Shown in pieces: positions 1 to 6,745 of a DNA stretch of 10,000 bases. Within the stretch, counting starts at the first letter, position 1. Each line of letters opens with the position of its first letter. The position numbers were made by a program, and so were the translations under genes. The notes beneath the pieces were generated by a model, which saw nothing but the letters and a program-made list of their open reading frames with translations, ran no database searches and was not told the origin of the DNA. Source of the DNA: Botryococcus braunii (Eukaryota; Chlorophyta; Trebouxiophyceae); contig KV908343.1 in assembly GCA_002005505.1 (NCBI GenBank), positions 74,284 through 84,283 on the forward strand, written 5' to 3'.

Positions 1-209
1 GTACCGCAAGAGAAGAAGAGCCCGGCCCTTGTGCAGGACGCGAACGTCCTTTTCATCGTCAGGGAGGTCCTCATTCCAGCGAGAGTTCGGACCGTACCGC
101 TCGTGTACCTTCGTCTGGAAGTGGTCGTGGATGTGGTCAAAGTAGTCCACCATGAAGAGACGGCCCTCCTTCTGAACCCACCTGGCCAAGGTCTCCCCCT
201 CCAGCAGCC
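1..209 (-). CDS. Lipoxygenase, exon segment (partial, runs off left edge)
   Basis: Seen: read on the minus strand from 207 to 1 there are 69 codons without a stop. The translation begins LLEGETLARWVQKEGRLF and contains GRLFMVDY (165-142) and an ending ALLLLRY. Family knowledge: in plant-type lipoxygenases a segment of the form LEG-T-EEAL-x-KRLF[IM][LV]DYHD, then ~30 residues, then RTLLFL, precedes the iron-binding helices; the match is residue for residue in the key places. Lipoxygenases add dioxygen to polyunsaturated fatty acids to make hydroperoxides, the first step to oxylipins. The 3' splice site is TTGCACAG|GG (AG at 211-210), giving a phase-1 exon start that fits the donor at 1126/1125. 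Codons continue in frame to base 1, so the catalytic His/His/His/Asn/C-terminal Ile ligands should lie outside the window. Identity is well supported; exact boundaries are inferred. Confidence 0.8.
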
Positions 210-283
210 CTGTGCAACCCCACTTTGTTCCCCTCAGACAAGGCAGAAGCGTCTTAATCTATCTCCTGCATGTATTCGTTCAC

Positions 284-284
<1 letters not shown>

Positions 285-342
<58 letters not shown>
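285..342. repeat. (GT)21 microsatellite followed by G17
   Basis: An uninterrupted GT dinucleotide run from 285 to 326 passes straight into 17 consecutive G (326-342). It lies in the inferred lipoxygenase intron 210-1125, where the pre-mRNA would read C17 then (CA)n. Confidence 0.97.
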
Positions 343-380
343 CGTGTGTGTGAGGGAGAGAGGGAGAGGGACGGGGGGAG

Positions 381-382
<2 letters not shown>

Positions 383-460
<78 letters not shown>
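383..460. repeat. (GA)39 microsatellite
   Basis: A perfect GA run lies in the inferred lipoxygenase intron 210-1125. On the lipoxygenase sense strand it is (TC)39. Confidence 0.97.
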
Positions 461-463
<3 letters not shown>

Positions 464-464
464 C

Positions 465-476
465 GTGTCTGTGTGT

Positions 477-525
<49 letters not shown>

Positions 526-546
526 TGTGTGTGTATGTGTATGTGT
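465..546. repeat. Imperfect (GT)n microsatellite
   Basis: A GT run broken by single CT and AT steps (near 469, 481, 524, 535 and 541) merges on the right into a GC-rich alternating purine-pyrimidine stretch. Confidence 0.95.
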
Positions 547-976
547 GGGCGCGCGTGCATGCGTGTGTCCATGCGCACGTGCGCATGCGTGCGCATGTAT
601 GGGTGCAGGGGAGATGAGTTCAGGTTTTTGAAGTTTATCGCCCATTCCCCCCACCCACTCTTGTCTCCCTCCCCTTCCAAAGCTCTCCAGCTCTCCTGCC
701 CCTCCGAATTCTCTGCTCTTCCTCCTTGCCCCTGGCAGGCCCTCTGTGGACGCCACCCACCTTCGTCTCCCAGAACCCATTTCCCAGCCCATTTCTGCAC
801 TGTGCCTCTCACTCCCAGTCCCTCTGCCCCACGTTATGTCCAACTCTCAGTGGGAGAGGCCAGATGGGAGGGTAGAGTCCAACGGTACATAAGAGGCAGG
901 GCACAACAATCCGAGACGACCCGGGGCTGTTCCTGTCCAAACACTGGTTGATACATACAGCTAGGGGGAATTTACA
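547..976. other. Intron interior without recognised gene
   Basis: The left part (547-600) is alternating purine-pyrimidine with a palindrome at 570-587. The remainder to ~900 is moderately C/T-rich unique sequence, and 900-976 is unique A/T-richer sequence. The open frames crossing it are extensions of simple repeats. I see no exon, RNA or regulatory signal I can support. Confidence 0.6.
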
Positions 977-1041
977 TTACATACCGCTAAGGGAAATTTG
1001 CAGGGTACATATGCAATCTAGCAAGCCGACACACACCCCAG

Positions 1042-1111
1042 CAGCCACCAAGTGGTGAGTGGTTGCGGCGTTCCTCCTCCGAGCGATCGGGGTTCGAGTC
1101 CCAAACGCAGC
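1042..1111 (+). pseudogene. tRNA-like fragment with perfect pol III B box (tRNA relic or SINE head)
   Basis: Seen: GGTTCGAGTCC at 1091-1101 matches the pol III B-box consensus GGTTCGANTCC at every position. Before it, CGTTC (1069-1073) and GAGCG (1081-1085) form a 5-bp stem with one G-T pair around a 7-base loop CTCCTCC; read as an anticodon loop this has T at position 33 and anticodon CCT. Further left TGGTGAGTGG (1053-1062) resembles a degenerate A box. Against a working tRNA: the flanks make no acceptor stem, the T stem is only 3 bp, and the variable region is 2 bases. Best read as a tRNA pseudogene or the 5' part of a tRNA-derived SINE, lying antisense in a lipoxygenase intron and ending about 15 bases from the exon. 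Confidence 0.4.
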
Positions 1112-1125
1112 CCGAAAGTGCACAC

Positions 1126-1371
1126 CTATCAATTTTTCGTCGGTGAAGCCGGTGTTTGAGAGCCACTCGAGGTCGACAGCCCGGATGTTGCAGGGATTGG
1201 CTCCTGCAATAAGTTGGCGACCAAACTCGGGGTCGCTGTGCCATTGGAGCGGGCGCGCCAGCCGTACCAGCGGCATTTCAAATTTCATGCTGCGGGCTCC
1301 CGCCAGTGTATTGCTGACCACCTCCACCACGGCTGCTTCCTTGGACCAGGCACTGCGGCCCCCCACCACGA
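1126..1371 (-). CDS. Lipoxygenase, exon segment (FEMP / EFGRQLIAGANP block)
   Basis: Seen: the minus-strand frame contains AWSKEAAVVEVVSNT, then MKFEMP (1288-1271), then WHSDPEFGRQLIAGANP (the D codon at 1234; P ends at 1193), then TGFTDEKLI. Family knowledge: plant and algal lipoxygenases have F-x-[FM]-P-x-V, then W-x-[ST]-D-[EP]-EF-[AG]-R-[EQ]-[ML]-[IL]-AG-x-NP, which forms part of the substrate pocket entrance upstream of the iron site. The donor is ATAG|GTGTGC (exon ends at 1126, phase 1) and joins in frame with the 209-1 segment as ...TDEKLIG-LLEGETL. The 5' boundary is less certain. GGACAG|TCG (exon from 1371, phase 1) is preferred, but GTCCAAG|CA (from 1385) and CCGCAG|TG (from 1352) are alternatives. 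The pre-mRNA just upstream is a ~390-nt CUCC-rich pyrimidine tract. Confidence 0.83.
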
Positions 1372-1430
1372 CTGTCCACAGGATGCTTGGACGGCAGGCA
1401 TGGGAGGAAGGCAGGGAGGGAAGGGGGAGC

Positions 1431-1823
1431 GAGGGAGGGAGGGAGGGGAGGGGAGGGAGGGAGGGAGGGAGGGAGGGAGGGAGGGGGAGGGAGGGAGGGA
1501 GGGAGGGAGGGAGGGAGGGAGGGAGGGGAGGGAGGGAGGGGGAGGGAGGGAGGGAGGGGAGGGAGGGAGGGAGGGAGGGAGGGAGGGAGGGAGGGAGGGA
1601 GGGAGGAGGGAGGGAGGGAGGGAGGGAGGGAGGGAAGGGGAGGGAGGGAGGGAGGGAAGGGGAGGGAGGGAGGGAGGAAGGGAGGGAGGGAGGAGGGAGG
1701 GGAGGGAGGGAGGGAGGGAGGAGGGAGGGAGGGAGGGAGGGAGGGAAGGGAGGGAGGGGGAAGGGGAGGGAGGGAGGGAGAGGAAGGGAGGGAGGGAGGG
1801 AGAGGAAGGGAAGGAGGAGGGAG
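1431..1823. repeat. (GGGA)n purine tract, 393 nt without a pyrimidine
   Basis: From 1431 to 1823 every base on the plus strand is G or A. The body is GGGA/GGAG tetranucleotides with occasional GGGGA and GAAGG variants. It holds dozens of G3A steps, so it fits G-quadruplex motifs on the plus strand and triplex (H-DNA) formation. In the lipoxygenase pre-mRNA it is a CUCC-rich polypyrimidine tract about 45 nt upstream of the next exon. Confidence 0.97.
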
Positions 1824-2052
1824 TGAAGGAACAAATTTCAGCCATGGATCCGATCACATGATCCGAAGGAGGAATCCGACAATGTCCACCGATTTCTATT
1901 ACAACTGCCGGGTCCGTGCTTCCCAATTTGCAAGTGCGCAGTGAGTAGGTGCCCTGTGGTTTGGTGCAGATGAAATGACGATTTGTTTCAATGTGGCCAT
2001 GACAAGTTGCACAGACCCCTGTTCCCCGGCACAGTGCAAGAGGAAAATGGAA

Positions 2053-2053
<1 letters not shown>
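1824..2053. other. Unique sequence within lipoxygenase intron; open minus frame of unknown meaning
   Basis: Between the purine tract and A35 is ~230 nt of ordinary sequence. One minus frame stays open throughout (VCATCHGHIETNRHF, then LGSTDPAVVIEIGGHCRIPP) and another gives VMATLKQIVISSAP before a stop. An acceptor-like GGAACAG|GGG follows the T35 of the minus strand. It may hide a lipoxygenase exon, but neither frame shows a conserved motif. Confidence 0.3.

Positions 2054-2088
<35 letters not shown>
2054..2088. repeat. A35 homopolymer
   Basis: Thirty-five consecutive A on the plus strand (T35 on the lipoxygenase sense strand). No flanking target duplication was seen, so origin as a retroposon tail is not supported. 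Confidence 0.97.
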
Positions 2089-2089
<1 letters not shown>

Positions 2090-2372
2090 GAAGCAGGAAA
2101 GGAGAGAAGCGTACTGGCATCGCCTGCACTGGCGTAGAGAGTCAACCTCTGCAAACTTGAAAGGAGACTTCTTCCGATGGATTCTCTTTCCCTCGTATGA
2201 TGGCGGCTTGCTGCTCCACCATGAATCGCGGTACTGGTCCCCCCCCCATCAGGTACCATACCCACAAACAGCCCACCCACCATAGTACCCATTCATGAAT
2301 GGGCAAATGGAATCTATTGAAGCGATCACGATGCATCTGCAATAGGTTCAGATCCCCCCGTCTTCCCCCGAT
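2089..2372. other. Unique intron sequence without clear exon
   Basis: Unique sequence contains one minus frame open over ~45 codons after an acceptor-like GGACCAG (SYEGKRIHRKKSPFKFAEVD). It cannot be matched confidently to the missing lipoxygenase region that should follow RTGRP. Nothing else seen. Confidence 0.3.
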
Positions 2373-2510
2373 CCCCCCCCCCCCCCCCCCCTCGGTGCTC
2401 GGTCCCCCGCCCCCCCCCCCCCCCCCCTGTGTGGTTGTGGTGTGTGGTGTGTGTGTGGTGTGGTGTGTGTGTTGGTGTGGTGTGTGTGTGTGTGTGTGTG
2501 TGTGTGTGGT
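2373..2510. repeat. C19, C18 and (GT/GGT)n cluster
   Basis: C runs at 2373-2391 and 2410-2427 are separated by 18 bases and followed by GT/GGTGT repeats to about 2510. On the lipoxygenase sense strand this is (CA)n followed by two long G runs, so the transcript itself could form G-quadruplexes here. Confidence 0.95.
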
Positions 2511-2768
2511 GTTTCCGCTTCCCGCTGGTCATTCGCGTGAGGAACAAGGCCTATGATGAATCCTGACCAAATGATTTGTGTCGAGACCGTCAGGAGGGGA
2601 TGAATATCATTACGAACGTGGCTGACACGATCACACCCGGTCATTATGACGACCAACACGTAGCAATCATTTCACCGAGGCATCCACATCACGCAGAAGT
2701 GCATGAGCATGTCGGACGACAAACCGGGATAAATCCAAACCCGGAAAAATCAAAAAACATATGCGCAC

Positions 2769-3019
2769 CGGCAGTGGGAGGGGCCTCAAGGCCGTTGATA
2801 ATGGGGCGGCCGGTACGCAGGCGGCGGGGGTATGGCATTGAGGGCCCGCCCAACACAGGCCGCTGCAATTCCCCATCGGGGTCCCCTCTCGGATCCACGA
2901 TGCTGTTATCGTTGTTCACGTCATAGTCGTAAATCCGGTCCGCCCCCTTCCGTTGTGCCAGCCGGGCCTTCTCATCCTCCGACCCCTGCTTCCCGTGATC
3001 CCCCGGCCACCCCCATCTC
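2769..3019 (-). CDS. Lipoxygenase, exon segment (RIYDYDV / PYPRRxRTGR block)
   Basis: Seen: minus-strand codons from 3018 give [19 protein letters not shown], then [14 protein letters not shown] (RIYDYD at 2937-2920), then RPVLGG and [12 protein letters not shown] (2838-2803), ending near EAPPTAG. Family knowledge: DR[IV]YDYDVYND...RPVLGG...[LM]PYPRR-x-RTGR is the strongest sequence signature at the start of the plant-type LOX catalytic domain, and nearly every conserved position is kept. The acceptor is ATCCTCAG|G (AG at 3021-3020) and the likely donor is GCCG|GTGCGC (last exon base 2769, phase 1). The frame closes soon after in low-complexity intron. Plant enzymes carry YVPRDE-x-F soon after this block; it is not seen here (see findings). 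Confidence 0.88.
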
Positions 3020-3033
3020 CTGAGGATGATGAA

Positions 3034-3285
3034 GCCCTCTCGTTCATGATAAACCCCTCTCTTTCATGATGAAGGCTTTAAAGCCCTCTCGTTCATGATA
3101 AACCCCTCTCTTTCATGATGAAGGCTTTAAAGCCCTCTCGTTCATGATAAACCCCTCTCATTCATGATGAAGGCTTTACAGCCCTCTCGTTCATGATAAA
3201 CCCCTCTCTTTCATGATGAAGGCTTTAGAGCCCTCTCGTTCATGATAAACTCCTCTCACTCATCATAAACCCCTCTTACTCATGA
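3034..3285. repeat. 49-bp minisatellite, about 4 full copies plus a diverged fifth
   Basis: Copies start at 3034, 3083, 3132, 3181 and 3230, each exactly 49 bp apart and nearly identical. The unit runs from GCCCTCTCGTTCATGATAAA to GGCTTTAAA. Each unit is itself a doubled half-unit (CCTCTCGTTCATGATAA, then CCTCTCTTTCATGATGAA), and each half has the palindrome TCATGA. The fifth copy breaks down into shorter CTCATCATAAACCCCTCT-like pieces to ~3285. The array begins ten bases beyond the acceptor of the exon at 3019, inside the upstream intron. Confidence 0.96.
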
Positions 3286-3624
3286 CAAGTTGATGATGAG
3301 AATGCTGCTCGGTGGCTCAGAACACTGTTGATGTAAGTGTGTTGAAATCATGAGACACGCACATGATCTCGGCACTTGCATCGGTGTTGTGTTCAAAGAA
3401 CTGTGTGCTAGGTAAACACAATCACCAATCAAGCAGGTGCAAATTGTGGATCATTTGAGTGCCCCACGATCTCAACACTCGTGCAGTCCGTGGGTAACAC
3501 AACCTCTCATGCATTCACTCTATACTCTCTCCATGCCAATCAAGTCATAACTCTCCCTCCCACCCTCCCCCCCCCTGCCCACCCCCTCCAATATGCACAA
3601 GCACGTATCTCACCACCCTCACCA
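3286..3624. other. Unique intron sequence, no gene seen
   Basis: Mixed-composition sequence turns C-rich after ~3545. No lipoxygenase motif appears in the three minus frames. A small undetected exon may lie here or further right, because the phases of the flanking exons do not match. Confidence 0.5.
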
Positions 3625-3763
3625 CTCCCTCTCCTCTCTCTCCCCCCCCCCCTCTCTCCTCTCTCCTCTCTCTCTCTCTCTCTCCTCTCCCCCTCCTCTC
3701 CTCTCTCTCTCTCTCCTCTCTCTCTCCCCCCCCCCCCCCCCCCCCCCCTCCCCCCCCCCCCCC
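3625..3763. repeat. 139-nt pure pyrimidine tract (CT/CCT and long C runs)
   Basis: No purine occurs on the plus strand from 3625 to 3763. It begins as CTCT/CCTCT and ends in long C runs broken by a single T. On the lipoxygenase sense strand it is purine-rich, opposite in sense to the tract at 1431-1823. Confidence 0.96.
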
Positions 3764-3831
3764 ACACACACCACACACACACACACACACCACACACACC
3801 ACACACACACCACACCACACACACACACACA
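3763..3831. repeat. (CA)n / (CCACA)n microsatellite
   Basis: CA dinucleotides broken by extra C (CACACC steps) are joined directly to the pyrimidine tract on the left and end at AAGAAGG. Confidence 0.95.
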
Positions 3832-4040
3832 AGAAGGAGGCGAGGCAGTGGGGTCAACGTGCGCACGTCTGTGTCCAACTCCGCACTTACACATGTCGAG
3901 TGCATACCGCGACTCCCTTCCCACCCTCACGCCCTTCCCTCTCACACAATCCCTCCCCCCACCCCTCCCCCCAACCCCTCCCTGCTACTCCCTCCCAAAT
4001 CTCCCTCACCCCTGACTGCAGGGCGGGAGAGCAGGGCCAC

Positions 4041-4378
4041 CTGGATGTGCGCCAGCTCCTTTCTGCGAAGACCAGCAATGGGCTTGGGCGTGGCCGAAGG
4101 CAGTCGGGCGGTAGACGGGAAGAGGGGCCTCTCCCCTTGACCGATTGCAAGCCAGGTGTGGGCTAGAAATGTGGTGGTGGCGCCCGCCCGCCAGGGCGTG
4201 TGCCTGTTACTGGAATGAGAGCCACTGCAGCCGCACTCGCGCCGCCGCCCCGCATGCACAACGTCCACGTGGCTCAGAAACAGCTGCGAGGTTTGTTCGG
4301 TGAGCGAGGACCACAGGCCCTCCTCCAGAAACTTCCGAAGGCCCGAGGGGTCTGGCAGCTTCACTGCAATTATTGCAC
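4041..4378 (-). CDS. Lipoxygenase, exon segment (end of PLAT domain, start of catalytic domain)
   Basis: Seen: one open minus-strand frame gives AIIAVKLPDPSGLRKFLEEG, LWSSLTEQTSQLFLSHVDVV, a basic/Cys-rich insert, then TTTFLAHTWLAIGQGERPLF, PSTARLPSATPKPIAGLRRK and ELAHIQ. Family knowledge: LOX N-terminal PLAT/LH2 beta-barrels end with a strand like FFLKSI or FFLDHVDV, then F-x-x-NSW-(V/I)-x...RIFF-x-N-x-(A/T)-YLPSETP-x-x-L-x-x-x-R-(E/K)-(E/K)-EL-x-x-LRG. The order and spacing here fit. The 3' end is taken at ATCCAG|GTGGCC (4041/4040); CAGGG|GTGAGG (4010/4009) is a second choice. The 5' edge is unsure: acceptors GTGCAG|GTG (exon from 4378), TTGCAG|TG (from 4363) or ATCAG|GG (from 4410). The reading frame stays open into the A/T homopolymer upstream, which is surely not coding. 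The N-terminal half of the PLAT domain was not found. Confidence 0.75.
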
Positions 4379-4430
4379 CTGCACCGCGGTTCAAGCCTCC
4401 GTCACCAACCCTGATTCCTCTGTCCCGCCC

Positions 4431-4432
4431 TT

Positions 4433-4464
<32 letters not shown>

Positions 4465-4482
4465 TCTTTTTTTTTTTTTTTT
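4431..4482. repeat. T-rich run, 52 nt with two C interruptions
   Basis: Fifty T interrupted by C at 4445 and 4466. On the lipoxygenase sense strand it is A-rich and precedes the PLAT exon by ~50-100 nt, so it cannot act as that exon's pyrimidine tract. Confidence 0.96.
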
Positions 4483-4726
4483 GTTTGGGGGCTTGCGTCG
4501 CAGGGTTTCACCACTCCTTCTCCCTCCTTCCCAATTAAGCTTCCGATGCTGAGGCTCTTCAGCTTCCGGTGCTACAGCTATTCGACAAAGGACAGGGAGT
4601 GTCCTAGGTCCTCCTCTCCAGCTTGCAGAGCCCGATCATTGTCAAGTCAACGTTATATTTTGTGTCACATCAAGGCCCCGAGGCGTGCTTGATTGCAGGT
4701 ACAGTGCAGCCGTACTCCTGCTCCAT

Positions 4727-4943
4727 TCTTCCAGTGTTCACTCAGTCCGCTCCATTGCTCAAGTGTTGTCTCGGTCTGCTGCATTCATTGCTCCATTATT
4801 CAAGTGTTCACGCTGTCTGCTCCATTGCTCCATTGCTTAAAGTGTTTTCTCGGTCTGCTGCATTAATTGCTCCATTGTTCAAGTGTCACTCAGTCTGCTG
4901 CATCCATTGCTTCATTGCTCAAGTGTTGTTTCGGTCTGCTGCC
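4727..4943. repeat. ~40-bp minisatellite with an 80-bp higher-order period
   Basis: A unit like GCTCCATTGCTCAAGTGT followed by a C/T-rich spacer ending GTCTGCT recurs every 39-41 bp from ~4730. TCGGTCTGCT occurs at 4771, 4850 and 4931 (steps 79 and 81), so alternate 40-mers are more alike than neighbours. Frames through it are open by virtue of the repeat and are not counted as genes. Confidence 0.85.
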
Positions 4944-5194
4944 GCAGTGAAGAGGCGTTCAAAAAAAGGAAAGAAGGCCGTTCAATGGTAGGGCGGGCGT
5001 AGGGGGGCTTCCCCAGCTTGTCAATCCCTCTTCAATCCAGGAGAGGGACAAAGGAGCGTGTGGTACCGGTACCCCCAGTAGTGCTTTGAAAAGAAACCTG
5101 TTCTCCGAGGTTGAATAAAAGATGTGCCGACTGGGTGTCATGTCCATTGCCCCGATAATGCAATGGACATGATCTGGCAGGACTCACAGTGCTT
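4944..5194. other. Unique spacer with one hairpin
   Basis: Ordinary sequence, apart from a 12-bp perfect inverted repeat listed separately. No gene seen. Confidence 0.5.
5138..5172. repeat. Perfect 12-bp inverted repeat, 11-nt loop
   Basis: TCATGTCCATTG (5138-5149) is matched exactly by CAATGGACATGA (5161-5172). It is not followed by a T run, and terminators of that kind are not expected in nuclear DNA, so its role is unknown. Confidence 0.9.
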
Positions 5195-5837
<643 letters not shown>

Positions 5838-5944
5838 CGCCGTAAGATCAGGACGGCATGCTCCCTGAAGTCAAGGTCCAGACGGAAGGAAGGGAGGGAA
5901 GAAGCGAGAAAAGAAGGAAGGAAGAAGTAGGAGGAGAATTGTAC

Positions 5945-6092
5945 CTGGTACCAGATGTCGGGGAGCTTCGATCAATCCGCGGTACATGCTCCCAGGCGGT
6001 CCGGCCTTACGGGGACGTTCCCACACTCCTCCAGGCCACAACGATGTGTCCACCCACTCTGACTCCAAGCCCTCATTTTCCTCGCAGATGAC
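5945..6092 (-). CDS. Candidate minus-strand exon, product unknown
   Basis: Seen: between a good acceptor (CCACATTGCAG|GTC, AG at 6094-6093) and a good donor (GTACCAG|GTACAA, exon end 5945) lies a 148-nt open frame reading ICEENEGLESEWVDTSLW, then PGGVWERPRKAGPPGSMYRG and LIEAPRHLVP. It has mixed composition unlike the simple DNA to its left. It lies upstream of the lipoxygenase exons on the same strand, so it could be a 5' exon of that gene, but I see no clear match to the first half of a PLAT domain. It could equally belong to another gene. The splice signals and the complex peptide are the only support. Confidence 0.35.
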
Positions 6093-6450
6093 CTGCAATG
6101 TGGAACATCGTAGCCAATCATAGCAGAAGGCTTTAGTTCCCAATCACGTTCGTGGATTTGCCCTGACTTGGAAACTGGCATCTTGTTGACGCTAAACCTC
6201 CCTTCTAATTGTACGTGTTGCACCCTCCCCAGCCCCCCCCCCCCCCCAAAAAAAACCCCGAATAACAACCAATGCGGCCCAGGCTTGCTTTTAAGATGAT
6301 CTCTAGTTCTGTCTTCTGTAAAAGGCAATCATTTCTTAAGTGGTTAAGCCCCCGACAAGGGGTCAGGAAGGACGCCATTCATGCAGTGACATTGACTGGA
6401 CAATCATAAGGACTCATGGCTCGCACACACAAAATTGTATGGAACAGATG
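6093..6450. other. Mostly unique sequence with C15A8 run
   Basis: C15 (6233-6247) passes directly into A8 (6248-6255). The rest is mixed composition. A ~118-codon minus frame (6328-5972) crosses the region but shows no known motif and overlaps the better-bounded candidate exon at 5945-6092 in another frame. Confidence 0.5.
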
Positions 6451-6451
6451 T

Positions 6452-6736
6452 TCATGCCTTGAATTTTAATCGAGCAGGAATTGATGCCGCCTGGGCCGTG
6501 TAAAAGGTGACCACCAAGGTTTGGATGTCCTCGCTGGCCATGTTCCTGTCGGGCTCAGCGGCAGAAATCCTATATGATCCTGGCCTCTCACATCCCTGTA
6601 GCATTGCCCTCACAGGTAAGGTTGTCGCTAGAGAGCGGCTGTCAGTATAAACACTGCGGGCAGTGTCAAGGGGTCTCCGACATTTCGGAAACAAGGCCGT
6701 CACGAGCTTGACCAAAATTTTAAATGTCGGAGACAA
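6452..6736 (-). CDS. Unrecognised open frame, minus strand (possible exon)
   Basis: A 94-codon frame on the minus strand begins at a TTG-type codon, so it is more likely part of an exon than a whole gene. It contains FKILVKLVTALFPKCRRPL, RSVYTDSRSLATTLPVRAM and an ending PARLKFKA before TGA. Composition is protein-like, with no low-complexity runs. I do not recognise the family. Competing evidence: on the opposite strand a frame from about 6507 (containing MSSLAMFLSGSAAEILYDPG) runs to a strong donor CACAG|GTAAGG at 6615/6616. The coding strand is therefore unsettled. Confidence 0.25.
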   Translation of the reverse strand: MSPTFKILVKLVTALFPKCRRPLDTARSVYTDSRSLATTLPVRAMLQGCERPGSYRISAAEPDRNMASEDIQTLVVTFYTAQAASIPARLKFKA

Positions 6737-6745
6737 AATCCCTAG

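Noticed and set aside
31..951. Long open frames through (GT)n/(GA)n with Cys-Val or Arg-Glu repeats, on both strands
   Set aside because: They are translations of dinucleotide repeats, which lack stops in several frames at once; the only supported coding part nearby is the lipoxygenase exon 209-1 in another frame.
1042..1111. Functional tRNA-Arg(CCT)
   Set aside because: No acceptor stem, weak T stem and a shortened variable region; kept only as a tRNA-like relic.
2054..2088. Retroposon poly(A) tail (also 7813-7853 and the T run at 4431-4482)
   Set aside because: No target-site duplications and no recognisable element body beside any of them; the genome is rich in every type of homopolymer.
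1059..2292. Gly-Arg-Glu and Pro-Ser-Leu rich proteins through the GGGA tract
   Set aside because: The tetranucleotide repeat keeps all frames open. The LOX exon uses one minus frame only up to about 1371-1385.
3481..4140. Pro/Ser/Leu-rich plus-strand protein
   Set aside because: It runs through the pyrimidine and CA repeats and is antisense to the LOX PLAT exon.
4388..4398. Second pol III B box (GGTTCAAGCCT)
   Set aside because: One mismatch, and no A box or cloverleaf upstream; it sits at the edge of the PLAT exon.
4300..4692. Plus-strand frame with Phe repeat
   Set aside because: It crosses the T-rich homopolymer and lies antisense to the PLAT exon; no motifs.
5138..5172. Rho-independent terminator
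   Set aside because: No T tract after the stem, and the context is eukaryotic.
6452..6736. piggyBac-like transposase, from a VYTDS...L...LP segment
   Set aside because: Resemblance is limited to a few residues around YTD; no other transposase block or terminal repeats were seen.
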